Part shown: piece by piece, positions 7,531 to 14,875 of the stretch
Layout of the letters: every line of letters begins with the position of its first letter
Numbering within the stretch: the stretch's first letter is position 1
Assembly (NCBI GenBank): GCA_017441205.1
Contig: JAFRYG010000122.1
Span: 1-38,328 of the forward strand
Direction: 5' to 3'
DNA from: Pseudomonadota bacterium
GTDB taxonomy: Bacteria > Myxococcota_A > Bradymonadia > UBA4248
DNA: 38,328 nucleotides
Made by a program: the position numbers and the translations under genes
Notes under the pieces: model-generated
What the model saw: the letters and a program-made list of their open reading frames with translations, nothing else
Databases searched by the model: none
Told to the model about the DNA's origin: nothing

Positions 7531-9813
7531 ATGGAAAAAAAACCAGAAAATAACATCCCAAAATCACGCTTATCCCGATGCAAAATCATTATACTATGCC
7601 TTTGCATCCTGATCTTTGCCTTCTTATTGATAAGTTACGGCCTGCGTTCCAGTCTGTATCTAAAAGCCAGACTCACTCCAAAACTCGCCGAACTCGGCCA
7701 AAGAGTCGATGGGCAGTTCGAATTCTCTGATATCCGCGCCATGGGGATCACCGGACTCATCCTGACAAACGTCAGATTCTCCCCCAATTCACCGGATATC
7801 GAGCCCATTACTATGGATTCCGTTACGGTTTATCCCGCACTGCTCGGGATGTTCATCGGTGACCTCAATGCTTCGCGCGTTCTCGTTCAGGGACTTAACG
7901 CAAAACTGAATCTCTCTGACGATTCCACACCCGACATACAGTGGCTCAAATCCCTCATCAACAGTGTCGACGAAAATCAGCAAAGCAGCGTCATCACTAA
8001 TCCTTCCGCGAATCCGGGTGAACACACCATTCCGGCCATGGAATGCCAGAACTGCGTCGTCACCGCAAACCTCGGAAAACTCGGTACTATCCGCCTCGAT
8101 ATCGATGAACAGCAGGCCGATCTCGATTCCCTGAGCCAAATCAGTCTTTCCGGCACCCCCATTAAAACCTGTTTGTCCGGTGTCTATAATAATGATACCT
8201 GCTTTAAAATCTCACTCGGACAGCTGCGCATCGCCGACAGCATCATGATCTCGCAGCTCGAATTCTCTGATTTTGCATTCAGCGGGGTATCCTTCGATTC
8301 CCTGCTGCTTCAGGGAATCGAAGTCGCCAGAAATGACCAGCGAAATGTCCTGTTCGTCAGAAATGGTCAGGTCGAAAGCCATATTTCCGACGACTCCGTT
8401 CTCTCAGCATTTTCCGGCGAGTACATGTTTGAATTCATACAGCTCGAAGTCCTTCACGAGCGCGAATCCAATCGGCTTGGTGTGGGAATTCAGCTCAGAG
8501 AACCCAATGGTGCCACTGCACGCATCTTTGGCGGCTACTCACTCGGCGACAACAAATTCGCTGTCACCTTTGACACTTCCCAGTTCGATATCTCAAGATT
8601 TCTCCAAAAAGCTGATTTCGCAAACAAATTCCGATTCGACAACTTCCCCGTTTCCGGACATATCAGCACCATTGTTGAACTCGACGAAAAACGCGCATGG
8701 GTTGAAGTGGATGCCTCCGTCAAGGATGGTACCATCTATTCCCCCATACTCGCCAAAGATCCCCTCAGCGAAATCAATGCAAAAGCCGCGCTCAAAGCAT
8801 GGTTCGACCTCTCAAACCGGACGTTCTCCATCGAGGATGCCTACGGAACCGTGGGAAAAATTCCCTTCGAAATGCGAGTTTCGCGTTCTGTCACCGCCGA
8901 TAACAGCTATCAGTTTGATGCATCCCTCAAAAGCCGCGGTGACAGTGCTTCATTCATACCGTCGCTGCCCAAAGGTTTTGCTCCATTCATCACAGGATAC
9001 CGCCTTGCCGGCGATTACAGCATCGAAATGGCCGTATCCTACGACGAAGCCAATATCGACGCCCTCGTTTTGCACACGGATTTCCAGCTCGACAACGTCG
9101 AAACCCAGAGCTATGACCCTCGCAGTGATTTCAACATTATCAAAGGCAACGCATTCAAAGTACAGGTCAATGCCGCAACAGTTCCCATCACCATCGGACC
9201 GAGAGAACCTTCGTGGGTAACATTTTATGATCTCCCACGCGAAACCGCCTATACCTTCGTAGCTTCCGAAGACGGAAAGTTCTTTTCCCATCAGGGTTTC
9301 GATATCCGCGCCATACGCGCCAGCCTTATCGCAGACTTAAAGGCCGATAAAATCGTTCGCGGAGGTTCGACCATCTCCCAGCAGGTCGTCAAAAACCTCT
9401 TCCTGAATCACGACAAAACTGCCTCACGAAAATTCCAGGAAGCCTTTTTGACATGGCAGATGGAAAAAACACTTCCAAAACTGAGAATATTTGAACTCTA
9501 TCTCAATCTGGCTCACTGGGCCAGGGATACCTACGGAATCCGCGCCGCTGCGCAGTACTACTTCCAGAAAAACGTCCAGCAGCTCACCCTCAGGGAATCA
9601 CTCTTCCTGGCCGCCATTCTCCCCAATCCAATCATTTTTGGCGGACAATACATCCAGGGAAAACTCTCAAGTACGCGTCTCAATAAAATGATAAACGTCG
9701 GAAATGCCCTTCGAAGTGCAAATCGCATTTCGGCCGAAGCCTGGGAAGAAGCACAGCCGCTGATTAAGGAAGGAATAATCTCAGATCGCCCCAAACCGGC
9801 GCCCATACAATAA
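7531..9813 (+). CDS. AsmA-like protein fused to a GT51 peptidoglycan glycosyltransferase
   Basis: This is a predicted inner-membrane enzyme polymerising lipid II into glycan strands. The 760 residues begin with a basic tail and one membrane anchor (about 17-38), followed by a long periplasmic beta-rich region (about 45-540) with AsmA/TamB-like character, and a C-terminal GT51 domain (about 560-735). GT51 motifs are present: the catalytic-Glu motif ASEDGKFFSHQGFD (about 577-590), GGSTISQQVVKNLFL, and RKFQEAFLTWQMEK...ELYLN...YGIRAAAQYYF. No transpeptidase domain follows, so it is not a bifunctional class A PBP. The AsmA-like part may bridge the periplasm or handle lipid substrate (inference). 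The ribosome binding site (GAG close to the ATG) is poor. The gene stands alone, divergent from the exbB operon. Confidence 0.9.
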   Translation: MEKKPENNIPKSRLSRCKIIILCLCILIFAFLLISYGLRSSLYLKARLTPKLAELGQRVDGQFEFSDIRAMGITGLILTNVRFSPNSPDIEPITMDSVTVYPALLGMFIGDLNASRVLVQGLNAKLNLSDDSTPDIQWLKSLINSVDENQQSSVITNPSANPGEHTIPAMECQNCVVTANLGKLGTIRLDIDEQQADLDSLSQISLSGTPIKTCLSGVYNNDTCFKISLGQLRIADSIMISQLEFSDFAFSGVSFDSLLLQGIEVARNDQRNVLFVRNGQVESHISDDSVLSAFSGEYMFEFIQLEVLHERESNRLGVGIQLREPNGATARIFGGYSLGDNKFAVTFDTSQFDISRFLQKADFANKFRFDNFPVSGHISTIVELDEKRAWVEVDASVKDGTIYSPILAKDPLSEINAKAALKAWFDLSNRTFSIEDAYGTVGKIPFEMRVSRSVTADNSYQFDASLKSRGDSASFIPSLPKGFAPFITGYRLAGDYSIEMAVSYDEANIDALVLHTDFQLDNVETQSYDPRSDFNIIKGNAFKVQVNAATVPITIGPREPSWVTFYDLPRETAYTFVASEDGKFFSHQGFDIRAIRASLIADLKADKIVRGGSTISQQVVKNLFLNHDKTASRKFQEAFLTWQMEKTLPKLRIFELYLNLAHWARDTYGIRAAAQYYFQKNVQQLTLRESLFLAAILPNPIIFGGQYIQGKLSSTRLNKMINVGNALRSANRISAEAWEEAQPLIKEGIISDRPKPAPIQ

Positions 9814-9870
9814 TGGAGCCTGGAGCCTGGAACTTGGAGTGGCTTATAGCTCATAGCTTATAGCTTATAG
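9814..9870 (+). repeat. Heptamer tandem tract downstream of the GT51 gene
   Basis: Starting right after the stop codon there are four TGGAGCC-type 7-mers (9814-9841) and four CTTATAG-type 7-mers (9843-9870). Rotated, they read GCCTGGA and GCTTATA/GCTCATA, fitting the GYNNNKA pattern shared with other tracts in the window. Confidence 0.85.
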
Positions 9871-9918
9871 AGGTGAATGCATTATCCAATACTTCAGCAA
9901 GCCCCTTCGGATTTGCAT

Positions 9919-9944
9919 AACTCCCAACTCCCAACTCCCAACTC
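9919..9944 (-). repeat. Heptamer tandem tract (AACTCCC)
   Basis: Three perfect AACTCCC units (9919-9939) and a partial fourth. On the minus strand the unit is GTTGGGA, identical to units of the large array at 14473-14584. Confidence 0.9.
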
Positions 9945-9964
9945 ACCCTCACTACTCGCAGCAC

Positions 9965-9993
9965 AAAAAAAGCCCCTCCGACGGAGGGGCTTT
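9965..9993 (-). terminator. Intrinsic terminator of the small lipoprotein gene
   Basis: An 11-bp stem, AAAGCCCCTCC (9969-9979) with GGAGGGGCTTT (9983-9993) and a GAC loop. The A-run at 9965-9971 becomes the T-tract on the minus strand, placing it 27 nt after the stop of the minus-strand lipoprotein gene. Confidence 0.9.
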
Positions 9994-10019
9994 GCTTTAG
10001 CCAAACAAGCTATCAGATA

Positions 10020-10508
10020 TTACAGAATACCGGCGAGAGCAGCGGTGATGGCTTTACCGGTGGCATCATTCACGCCACTGCCATCTTTGCAGTCCTGAGC
10101 GCCAACGCTGCGGACGTTGGTCTTGATGTTGTAAGCAGTGCAATCCCATTTATCCTTGGCGGATGCGGGAAGGGAAGGATCTGCGGCAACGACGGAGATC
10201 AGCTGTGCGGCAACATTGCCATTGGCTGCACCGGCTGCAGCTTTGGACTTGAGGTCGCTCCAGTTGCAGCTTCCGCTTGTTTTGACTTCGGCTTTGGAAA
10301 CGCTGGTGCCCTGAATGAGAACATATTTGCAGGTCAAAGCCTGATTGGGATCTGCTGCACTTGCATCATTCATCTGATACTGAGCTTCGAGTTGCTGCAA
10401 AACTTCAGCTGCACCAGCTGCTGCAGCTTTGGCTTTTTTCTGTTTGTTGCAGCCCATGGCACCAAGAGCGAGGATGGCAATGCTGAGGCCGATAATAACT
10501 TTTTTCAT
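10020..10508 (-). CDS. Small lipoprotein of unknown function
   Basis: This 162-residue protein starts MKKVIIGL and has a textbook lipoprotein signal with lipobox LGAMGC (Cys20), so it is probably anchored in the inner or outer membrane facing the periplasm. The mature part is small, Ala/Lys-rich near the anchor and then contains four spaced cysteines (CKY, CNW, CTAY, CKD) that could form two disulphides. I do not recognise a family. The start at 10508 has AAGGAAG with a 5-nt spacer; an upstream in-frame start at 10562 would bury the signal peptide. It has its own promoter (10598-10625) and terminator (9965-9993), so it is a single-gene unit. Confidence 0.85.
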   Translation of the reverse strand: MKKVIIGLSIAILALGAMGCNKQKKAKAAAAGAAEVLQQLEAQYQMNDASAADPNQALTCKYVLIQGTSVSKAEVKTSGSCNWSDLKSKAAAGAANGNVAAQLISVVAADPSLPASAKDKWDCTAYNIKTNVRSVGAQDCKDGSGVNDATGKAITAALAGIL

Positions 10509-10597
10509 TTGAACTTCCTTTAAAAACAAGTTGAACAAATCGCACGCACCAACACGGCGCAAGTGATCGAGCCATGCAAGCCCGAAATCGCCAATCA

Positions 10598-10625
10598 GTA
10601 TTATCGAATCTCATTAGAAATTCAA
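10598..10625 (-). promoter_or_regulatory. Promoter of the small lipoprotein gene
   Basis: On the minus strand there is TTGAAT (10625-10620), a 16-bp spacer and TAATAC (10603-10598). Transcription would begin near 10591, giving an 80-nt leader. Confidence 0.6.
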
Positions 10626-10848
10626 GGATTTTTTATCGCATCATACACTGATTAATCTTTATCACCCCCTTACAATCATTCCCACACACTTTTTTTGCTG
10701 TAATTCAAGCGAAAACTAATCCTTCACCCTGTACAAATATTCCGCCTCTCGACCCTTTTGATGCAGACAACTGCAACATTGACTGCCGCATATGACGGAG
10801 TTCTTCGTATCCGAATCGTTGCCAAATCGCCAAATTATCAGAAAATCC

Positions 10849-10877
10849 TTGACACAATTGCCACCCGTCCCTATATT
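10849..10877 (+). promoter_or_regulatory. Sigma70 promoter of yceD-rpmF
   Basis: A perfect -35 box TTGACA (10849-10854), a 17-bp spacer, and a -10 box TATATT (10872-10877). The predicted start near 10884 leaves a short leader of about 35 nt before the yceD ATG. This is the strongest promoter consensus seen in the window, in keeping with a ribosomal-protein operon. Confidence 0.8.
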
Positions 10878-10918
10878 GCCGCCGCTCTGTAAAGGGCGAA
10901 TTTTTGCCGGAGTTTTAC

Positions 10919-11404
10919 ATGATCATTCAGACATCAAGCCTTGGTTTCGGTAAGGATTTTACGGTAACTTCTGAGATTCCGGTCGAGGAAGTCAACGAGT
11001 ACTTTGCCGATCTCGAGGAATGCAGAGCGCTCGAACCTCTCAGATTCGAAGCCCATCTCGTCAATCATGGAAAATTCATCGATCTGCAGGCCGACATCAG
11101 TGTCAAACTCAGTCTCTGCTGCTATCGCTGCGGCGAAATCTTCACCCGTTGCTTTGCTTCGCATGTCAGCCTCAAGCTCATTGAAGCGTCGAGTGTTGGA
11201 GGCGTCGAGGAAGTCATTCTGAGCGAAGATGATCTGGATACGATCACCTACCAGGATCCTCAGATTCATCTCAATGACATCCTGCTCGAATCCATCTATC
11301 TCGAACTCGATGACGAGTGTCTGTGCAGCGATAATTGCAAGGGAATCTGCATTCAGTGCGGAAAAAATCTGAATCAGGGCCCATGCAGCTGTAATCTTTC
11401 GTAG
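10919..11404 (+). CDS. yceD: YceD/DUF177 family protein, rRNA accumulation factor
   Basis: YceD proteins are encoded next to rpmF in most bacteria and are linked to 23S rRNA accumulation and early 50S assembly. The 161-residue product has the central CCYRCGEIF motif, which corresponds to the conserved CxRC signature, and a C-terminal cysteine-rich end (CLCSDNCKGICIQCGKNLNQGPCSC region) matching the DUF177 tail with its C-x-G-L/I-C-x-x-C-G pattern. The ATG at 10919 is favoured over a TTG at 10904 because CGGAG lies 6 nt upstream. It lies 74 nt before rpmF and shares its promoter. Confidence 0.92.
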   Translation: MIIQTSSLGFGKDFTVTSEIPVEEVNEYFADLEECRALEPLRFEAHLVNHGKFIDLQADISVKLSLCCYRCGEIFTRCFASHVSLKLIEASSVGGVEEVILSEDDLDTITYQDPQIHLNDILLESIYLELDDECLCSDNCKGICIQCGKNLNQGPCSCNLS

Positions 11405-11478
11405 TTTTGACCCTTCAGCGATATATCGCACATGAGTCTCTTTTTTGGTGTCCTTCTTCATATACAGGAGTTTTAAAA

Positions 11479-11670
11479 ATGGCAGTTCCCAAGAAACGCG
11501 TTAGTCATTCCCGCACCAATATGCGTCGTTCCATCAATGATCGTCTGACCGCCGTTCAGACCGTTCCATGCCCCGAATGCGGCGAGCCCAAACTCCCGCA
11601 TCACGCCTGCATGAGCTGCGGCAAATACAAAAATGAACAGGCAATTGAAGTTAAAGACTCGAACAAGTAA
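11479..11670 (+). CDS. rpmF: 50S ribosomal protein L32
   Basis: This is a small protein of the large ribosomal subunit, 63 residues. The N-terminus MAVPKKRVSHSRTNMRRS is the canonical L32 signature. Two CxxC pairs (Cys31/34 and Cys44/47) show the zinc-binding form. AGGAG sits 8 nt upstream of the ATG. It is the second gene of the yceD-rpmF operon and ends before a terminator hairpin. The usual plsX/fabH neighbours do not follow; leuS is next. Confidence 0.98.
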   Translation: MAVPKKRVSHSRTNMRRSINDRLTAVQTVPCPECGEPKLPHHACMSCGKYKNEQAIEVKDSNK

Positions 11671-11693
11671 TTGATCTTGCCGCATTTTCTGAG

Positions 11694-11736
11694 AGCCCTG
11701 CCGCACAATGGTCAGGGCTTTCTTTTTATTTTTTTT
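11694..11736 (+). terminator. Terminator of yceD-rpmF
   Basis: Stem AGCCCTG (11694-11700) with CAGGGCT (11713-11719), a 12-nt loop, and a T-rich run to about 11736. Confidence 0.8.
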
Positions 11737-11741
11737 GCGCC

Positions 11742-11893
11742 GGCTATCGGCAAAGCCGATACGCCCTGCGCGGCGGCGCTATTGCATACGCGCCGCCATC
11801 CTTTTGCTGTGATCCGGGGCGTTGCGGGGTGTCCCCGCACAAAGGGGGAGCATCGTATGGCCGCAGGCCATAGATGCGCGGGGGAATCCCCCC
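11742..11893. repeat. Cluster of five hairpins between rpmF and leuS
   Basis: Back-to-back stem-loops are: 11742-11765 (TATCGGC-AAA-GCCGATA core), 11772-11797 (GGCGGCGC with GCGCCGCC), 11824-11838 (GCGGGG-TGT-CCCCGC), 11851-11876 (TATGGCC-GCA-GGCCATA core with CATC/GATG outer arms), 11880-11893 (GGGGG-AAT-CCCCC). The first, second and fourth belong to the bulged-hairpin family, the first two inverted and the fourth direct. The rest of the 282-nt gap holds no gene. Confidence 0.9.
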
Positions 11894-11952
11894 GTCCCAA
11901 CCCAAAACACATCCCTTCAACTTACGCATCCCCTTTTGGCAGGAATTGAAAC

Positions 11953-13446
11953 ATGGGCAATTACAATCCAAACGTCATCGAACCCAAATGGCAGAAATTC
12001 TGGGAAGAAAACAAAACTTTCAAAGCCATCGACAACAGTCCGAAACCCAAATACTACATCCTCGACATGTTCCCCTACCCCTCCGGACAAGGTCTGCACG
12101 TCGGCCATCCCGAGGGTTATACCGCCAGCGACATCATTGCTCGCTATAAACGCATGAAGGGCTTCAACGTCCTCCATCCGATGGGATGGGATGCTTTCGG
12201 ACTCCCCGCAGAACAATACGCCATCAAGACGGGCACCCACCCGAGAATCACGACCGAAGCCAACGTGGCCAACTTCAAGCGCCAGATTAAATCCCTCGGC
12301 TTCAGCTACGACTGGGATCGCGAAATCAACACGACCGACCCCAATTATTACAAATGGACGCAATGGATTTTCCTGCAGCTCTACAAACGCGGCCTGGCCT
12401 ACGTCGCCGAAGCTCCGGTCAACTGGTGTCCTGCACTCGGAACCGTTCTGGCCAACGAGGAAGTCATCGACGGCAAATCCGAAGTCGGCGGCTACGGAGT
12501 CATCCGGCGTCCGATGCGCCAGTGGATGCTCAAGATTACGGCTTATGCCGAACGCCTCCTCACCGACCTCGAGGATCTCGACTGGCCGGAACGCATCAAA
12601 GCCATGCAGCGCAACTGGATCGGCCGCAGTCTCGGCGCAGAGGTCGATTTCGAACTCGCCCCCGAAACCCCGGTTCACGGTAAAATCCGCGTATTCACGA
12701 CGCGTCCGGATACCCTGTTCGGCGCCACTTTCCTCGTTCTGTCCCCGGAACACCAGCTCGTCAAATCCATCGTTTCGGCCGAACAGAAAGCCGCCGTCGA
12801 AGCCTATTGCGATGTCGCTGCCAAAAAGTCCGACCTCGAACGCACCGATCTGGCCAAAACAAAAACCGGCGTCTTCTCTGGCGCATACGCAATTAATCCC
12901 GTCAACGGCAAAAAGACGCCGATCTGGATCGCCGACTACGTCCTGGCATCCTACGGAACCGGCGCCATCATGAGCGTCCCGGCACACGATACCCGCGACT
13001 ACGAATTCGCAAAAACCTTCAATCTCCCAATCATCGAAGTCATTCAGGGCGGCGATATCTCGAAGGAAGCCTATACCGGCGACGGCCTGCACATCAATTC
13101 CGGCATCCTCGACGGACTCAACGTTCCAGACGGCAAAAAGCGAATGATCGAGTGGCTCGAGGAACACAAAGTCGGCCAGGCTTCGGTCAATTACAAGCTC
13201 CGCGACTGGCTGTTCTCGCGCCAGCGTTACTGGGGCGAACCGTTCCCCATCCTCTGGGACAAGAATCATCAGCACCACCCGCTGCCCGAAGAACAACTCC
13301 CGCTCACCCTGCCCGACGTCCAGAGCTATGCACCGTCGGGAACCGGCGAAAGCCCGCTGGCCAATATCCCCGAATGGCTCCAGGTCGGCGACATGACCCG
13401 CGAAACCAACACCATGCCGCAATGGGCCGGTTCATGCTGGTATTAA
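11953..13446 (+). CDS. leuS: Leucyl-tRNA synthetase, N-terminal part (interrupted by in-frame TAA)
   Basis: Class I aminoacyl-tRNA synthetase that charges tRNA-Leu. These 497 codons hold the Rossmann fold start with the HIGH-equivalent motif HVGH (about residue 48), the CP1 editing domain with [12 protein letters not shown] and the AHD motif ([12 protein letters not shown]), and run to GSCWY. There a TAA (13444-13446) replaces the codon for the second Tyr of the WYYLRY motif. The same frame then continues open without interruption to 14472 and encodes the rest of LeuRS. No second leuS is in the window. The start at 11953 has AGGAA upstream. Since LeuRS is essential, a sequence error, a strain-specific nonsense mutation with another copy elsewhere, or readthrough must explain this. 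Confidence 0.93.
   Translation: MGNYNPNVIEPKWQKFWEENKTFKAIDNSPKPKYYILDMFPYPSGQGLHVGHPEGYTASDIIARYKRMKGFNVLHPMGWDAFGLPAEQYAIKTGTHPRITTEANVANFKRQIKSLGFSYDWDREINTTDPNYYKWTQWIFLQLYKRGLAYVAEAPVNWCPALGTVLANEEVIDGKSEVGGYGVIRRPMRQWMLKITAYAERLLTDLEDLDWPERIKAMQRNWIGRSLGAEVDFELAPETPVHGKIRVFTTRPDTLFGATFLVLSPEHQLVKSIVSAEQKAAVEAYCDVAAKKSDLERTDLAKTKTGVFSGAYAINPVNGKKTPIWIADYVLASYGTGAIMSVPAHDTRDYEFAKTFNLPIIEVIQGGDISKEAYTGDGLHINSGILDGLNVPDGKKRMIEWLEEHKVGQASVNYKLRDWLFSRQRYWGEPFPILWDKNHQHHPLPEEQLPLTLPDVQSYAPSGTGESPLANIPEWLQVGDMTRETNTMPQWAGSCWY
13444..13446 (+). other. leuS: In-frame TAA stop inside leuS
   Basis: The codons around it read W-Y-stop-L-R-Y-I-D. In other LeuRS proteins the segment is SCWYYLRYIDP, so the stop stands where TAT or TAC is expected, one base away. 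The following base is C (TAAC), which is not a known strong readthrough context. Confidence 0.97.
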
Positions 13447-13509
13447 CTGCGCTACATCGATCCCAACAACGATAAGGCTCCCTTCTCGGAAGCCAACGAA
13501 AAATACTGG

Positions 13510-14472
13510 ATGCCCGTCGATTTCTACATCGGCGGCGCAGAACACGCCGTCCTGCACCTCCTCTATGCGCGCTTCTGGCACAAAGTCCTCTACGATATCG
13601 GACTCGTCCATACCAAGGAACCCTTCCAGAAACTCTTCAATCAGGGCATGATCCTCGCCTATTCCTACAAGGATAAAAACGGCGCCTACGTCCACGTCGA
13701 CAACGTCCAGAAAAACGGCGACGGAACCGTCTTCGACAAACGCAATGGCGAACCCCTGACCATGCAGATCGAAAAAATGTCCAAGAGCCGCGGAAACGTC
13801 GACAACCCCGACGATGTCGTGCGCGATCTCGGCGCAGATTCCCTGCGCCTGTACGAAATGTTCATGGGCCCACTCGATCAGGTCAAACCCTGGGATACCG
13901 CCGGCGTCGCCGGTGTCAACCGATTCCTGACCAGATGCTGGAAACTCATCGTCTCCGCCGGCGAAGAAAACGTCCTCAACGAACGCATCGTCGACGAACC
14001 CTGCGATGCCGAAACCGAACTCATCCGTAACCAGACGATTAAAAAACTCGGCGAGGATATCGAAAATCTCAGCTTCAACACGGGGATCTCGCAGATGATG
14101 GTCTATATCAATCATCTGGCAAAACTCGACAAAGTCCCCAGACTGGCCGCTGAAACCCTCGTCCTCGTCATGGCCCCATACGCACCGCATCTGGCCGAAG
14201 AACTCTGGGCAATCTTAGGTCACAGCGACTGCGTCTCGCTCGCCAAATGGCCCGATTTCGATCCGGCCAAATGCGAAATCAACATCGTCAACATCGCAAT
14301 TCAGGTCTGCGGTAAGCTGCGCGGAACCGTCGAAATCGACAAAAACGCCGCCGAAGCTGAGATCGTCGAGGCCGCAAAGAAAATTCCGGCCGTCGCCAGA
14401 CAGCTCGAAGGCAAAAATATCGTCAAAACGATTCTCGTTCCCGGACGAATCCTGAACTTCATTGCCAAATAA
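13510..14472 (+). CDS. leuS: Leucyl-tRNA synthetase, C-terminal part
   Basis: Same reading frame as the upstream fragment. The coding sequence resumes directly after the TAA at 13447; 13510 is merely the first downstream ATG. It encodes the second half of the catalytic domain with FYIGGAEHAVLHLLYARFW, the KMSKS loop (EKMSKSRGNVDNP), the helical anticodon-binding domain and the C-terminal domain ending near ILNFIAK. With the upstream part, the full product would be about 839 residues, normal for bacterial LeuRS. There is no Shine-Dalgarno sequence at a proper distance before 13510, and starting there would lose the LRYIDP...KYW segment, so independent translation as a subunit looks unlikely. 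The stop codon is followed at once by the heptamer array. Confidence 0.9.
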   Translation: MPVDFYIGGAEHAVLHLLYARFWHKVLYDIGLVHTKEPFQKLFNQGMILAYSYKDKNGAYVHVDNVQKNGDGTVFDKRNGEPLTMQIEKMSKSRGNVDNPDDVVRDLGADSLRLYEMFMGPLDQVKPWDTAGVAGVNRFLTRCWKLIVSAGEENVLNERIVDEPCDAETELIRNQTIKKLGEDIENLSFNTGISQMMVYINHLAKLDKVPRLAAETLVLVMAPYAPHLAEELWAILGHSDCVSLAKWPDFDPAKCEINIVNIAIQVCGKLRGTVEIDKNAAEAEIVEAAKKIPAVARQLEGKNIVKTILVPGRILNFIAK

Positions 14473-14584
14473 TTGGGAGTTATGAGTTTTGAGTTTTGAG
14501 TTTTGAGTTATGAGTTGGGAGTTTTGAGTTTTGAGTTTTGAGTTATGAGTTGGGAGTTGGGAGTTTTGAGTTATGAGTTGGGAG
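14473..14584 (+). repeat. 16-unit heptamer array after leuS
   Basis: Sixteen consecutive 7-bp units of the form TTNNGAG begin on the base after the leuS stop. The variable dinucleotides run GG, AT, TT, TT, TT, AT, GG, TT, TT, TT, AT, GG, GG, TT, AT, GG, which shows a five-unit higher-order repeat. Every unit keeps the period exactly. Confidence 0.97.
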
Positions 14585-14631
14585 TTATGCAATTACAAAG
14601 GTGCTTGCTAAAGAATTGAGTAAATAGGGTA

Positions 14632-14701
14632 CCAACTTCCAACTCCCAACTTCCAACTCCCAACTCCCAACATCCAACTTCCAACATCCAACTTCCAAGC
14701 A
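14632..14701 (-). repeat. Opposed heptamer array (CCAACNN)
   Basis: Nine 7-bp units CCAAC followed by TT, TC or AT (14632-14694) and a decayed tenth. The CCAACTC unit is the reverse complement of GAGTTGG, the same heptamer as in 14473-14584, so the two arrays could pair into a long imperfect hairpin. Confidence 0.93.
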
Positions 14702-14742
14702 CTGGCGGTTACGCCACAAAGGGGCGCTGCTGATTTTATTTC

Positions 14743-14769
14743 GTACAGACGTGTCGCGACACGTCTCTA
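14743..14769. repeat. 27-bp palindromic repeat, copy 1
   Basis: It contains the perfect 20-bp palindrome AGACGTGTCGCGACACGTCT (14747-14766). A second copy at 31309-31335 differs by one base over 27 bp. Both copies sit beside heptamer arrays. Confidence 0.9.
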
Positions 14770-14834
14770 TCCCTCCCTAACATCCAGCTCCCAACTAAAT
14801 TTCTATTCCCAAACCATCGATAATCATGTAGAGA

Positions 14835-14866
14835 GCGCCCGGGGCGCAGGTTGACTGCGCTTTTTT
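14835..14866 (+). terminator. Terminator/attenuator-like leader before the Na/Pi gene
   Basis: Hairpin GCGCAG (14844-14849), loop GTTGA, CTGCGC (14855-14860), then six T residues (14861-14866): a canonical intrinsic terminator. An alternative stem GCGCC-CGG-GGCGC (14835-14847) shares its 3' arm with the 5' arm of the terminator, so the two cannot form together. The T-tract runs straight into the GGAG ribosome binding site of the next gene. It is either the leuS terminator or a leader attenuator. Confidence 0.65.
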
Positions 14867-14875
14867 GGAGTTTAT

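Noticed and set aside
11917..13422. Long minus-strand open frame across leuS
   Set aside because: It lies antisense to a certain leuS, has no family features, and arises from codon bias in the third position of leuS.
13444..13446. Genetic-code change (TAA read as Tyr)
   Set aside because: Several neighbouring genes (ffh, rpmF, phoH, Na/Pi gene, leuS itself) end at TAA in the expected place, so a genome-wide reassignment does not fit.
13447..14472. Natural two-subunit LeuRS as in Aquifex
   Set aside because: The break is inside the conserved WYYLRY motif, not at a domain border; there is no ribosome binding site before the first downstream ATG, and that start would delete a conserved block.
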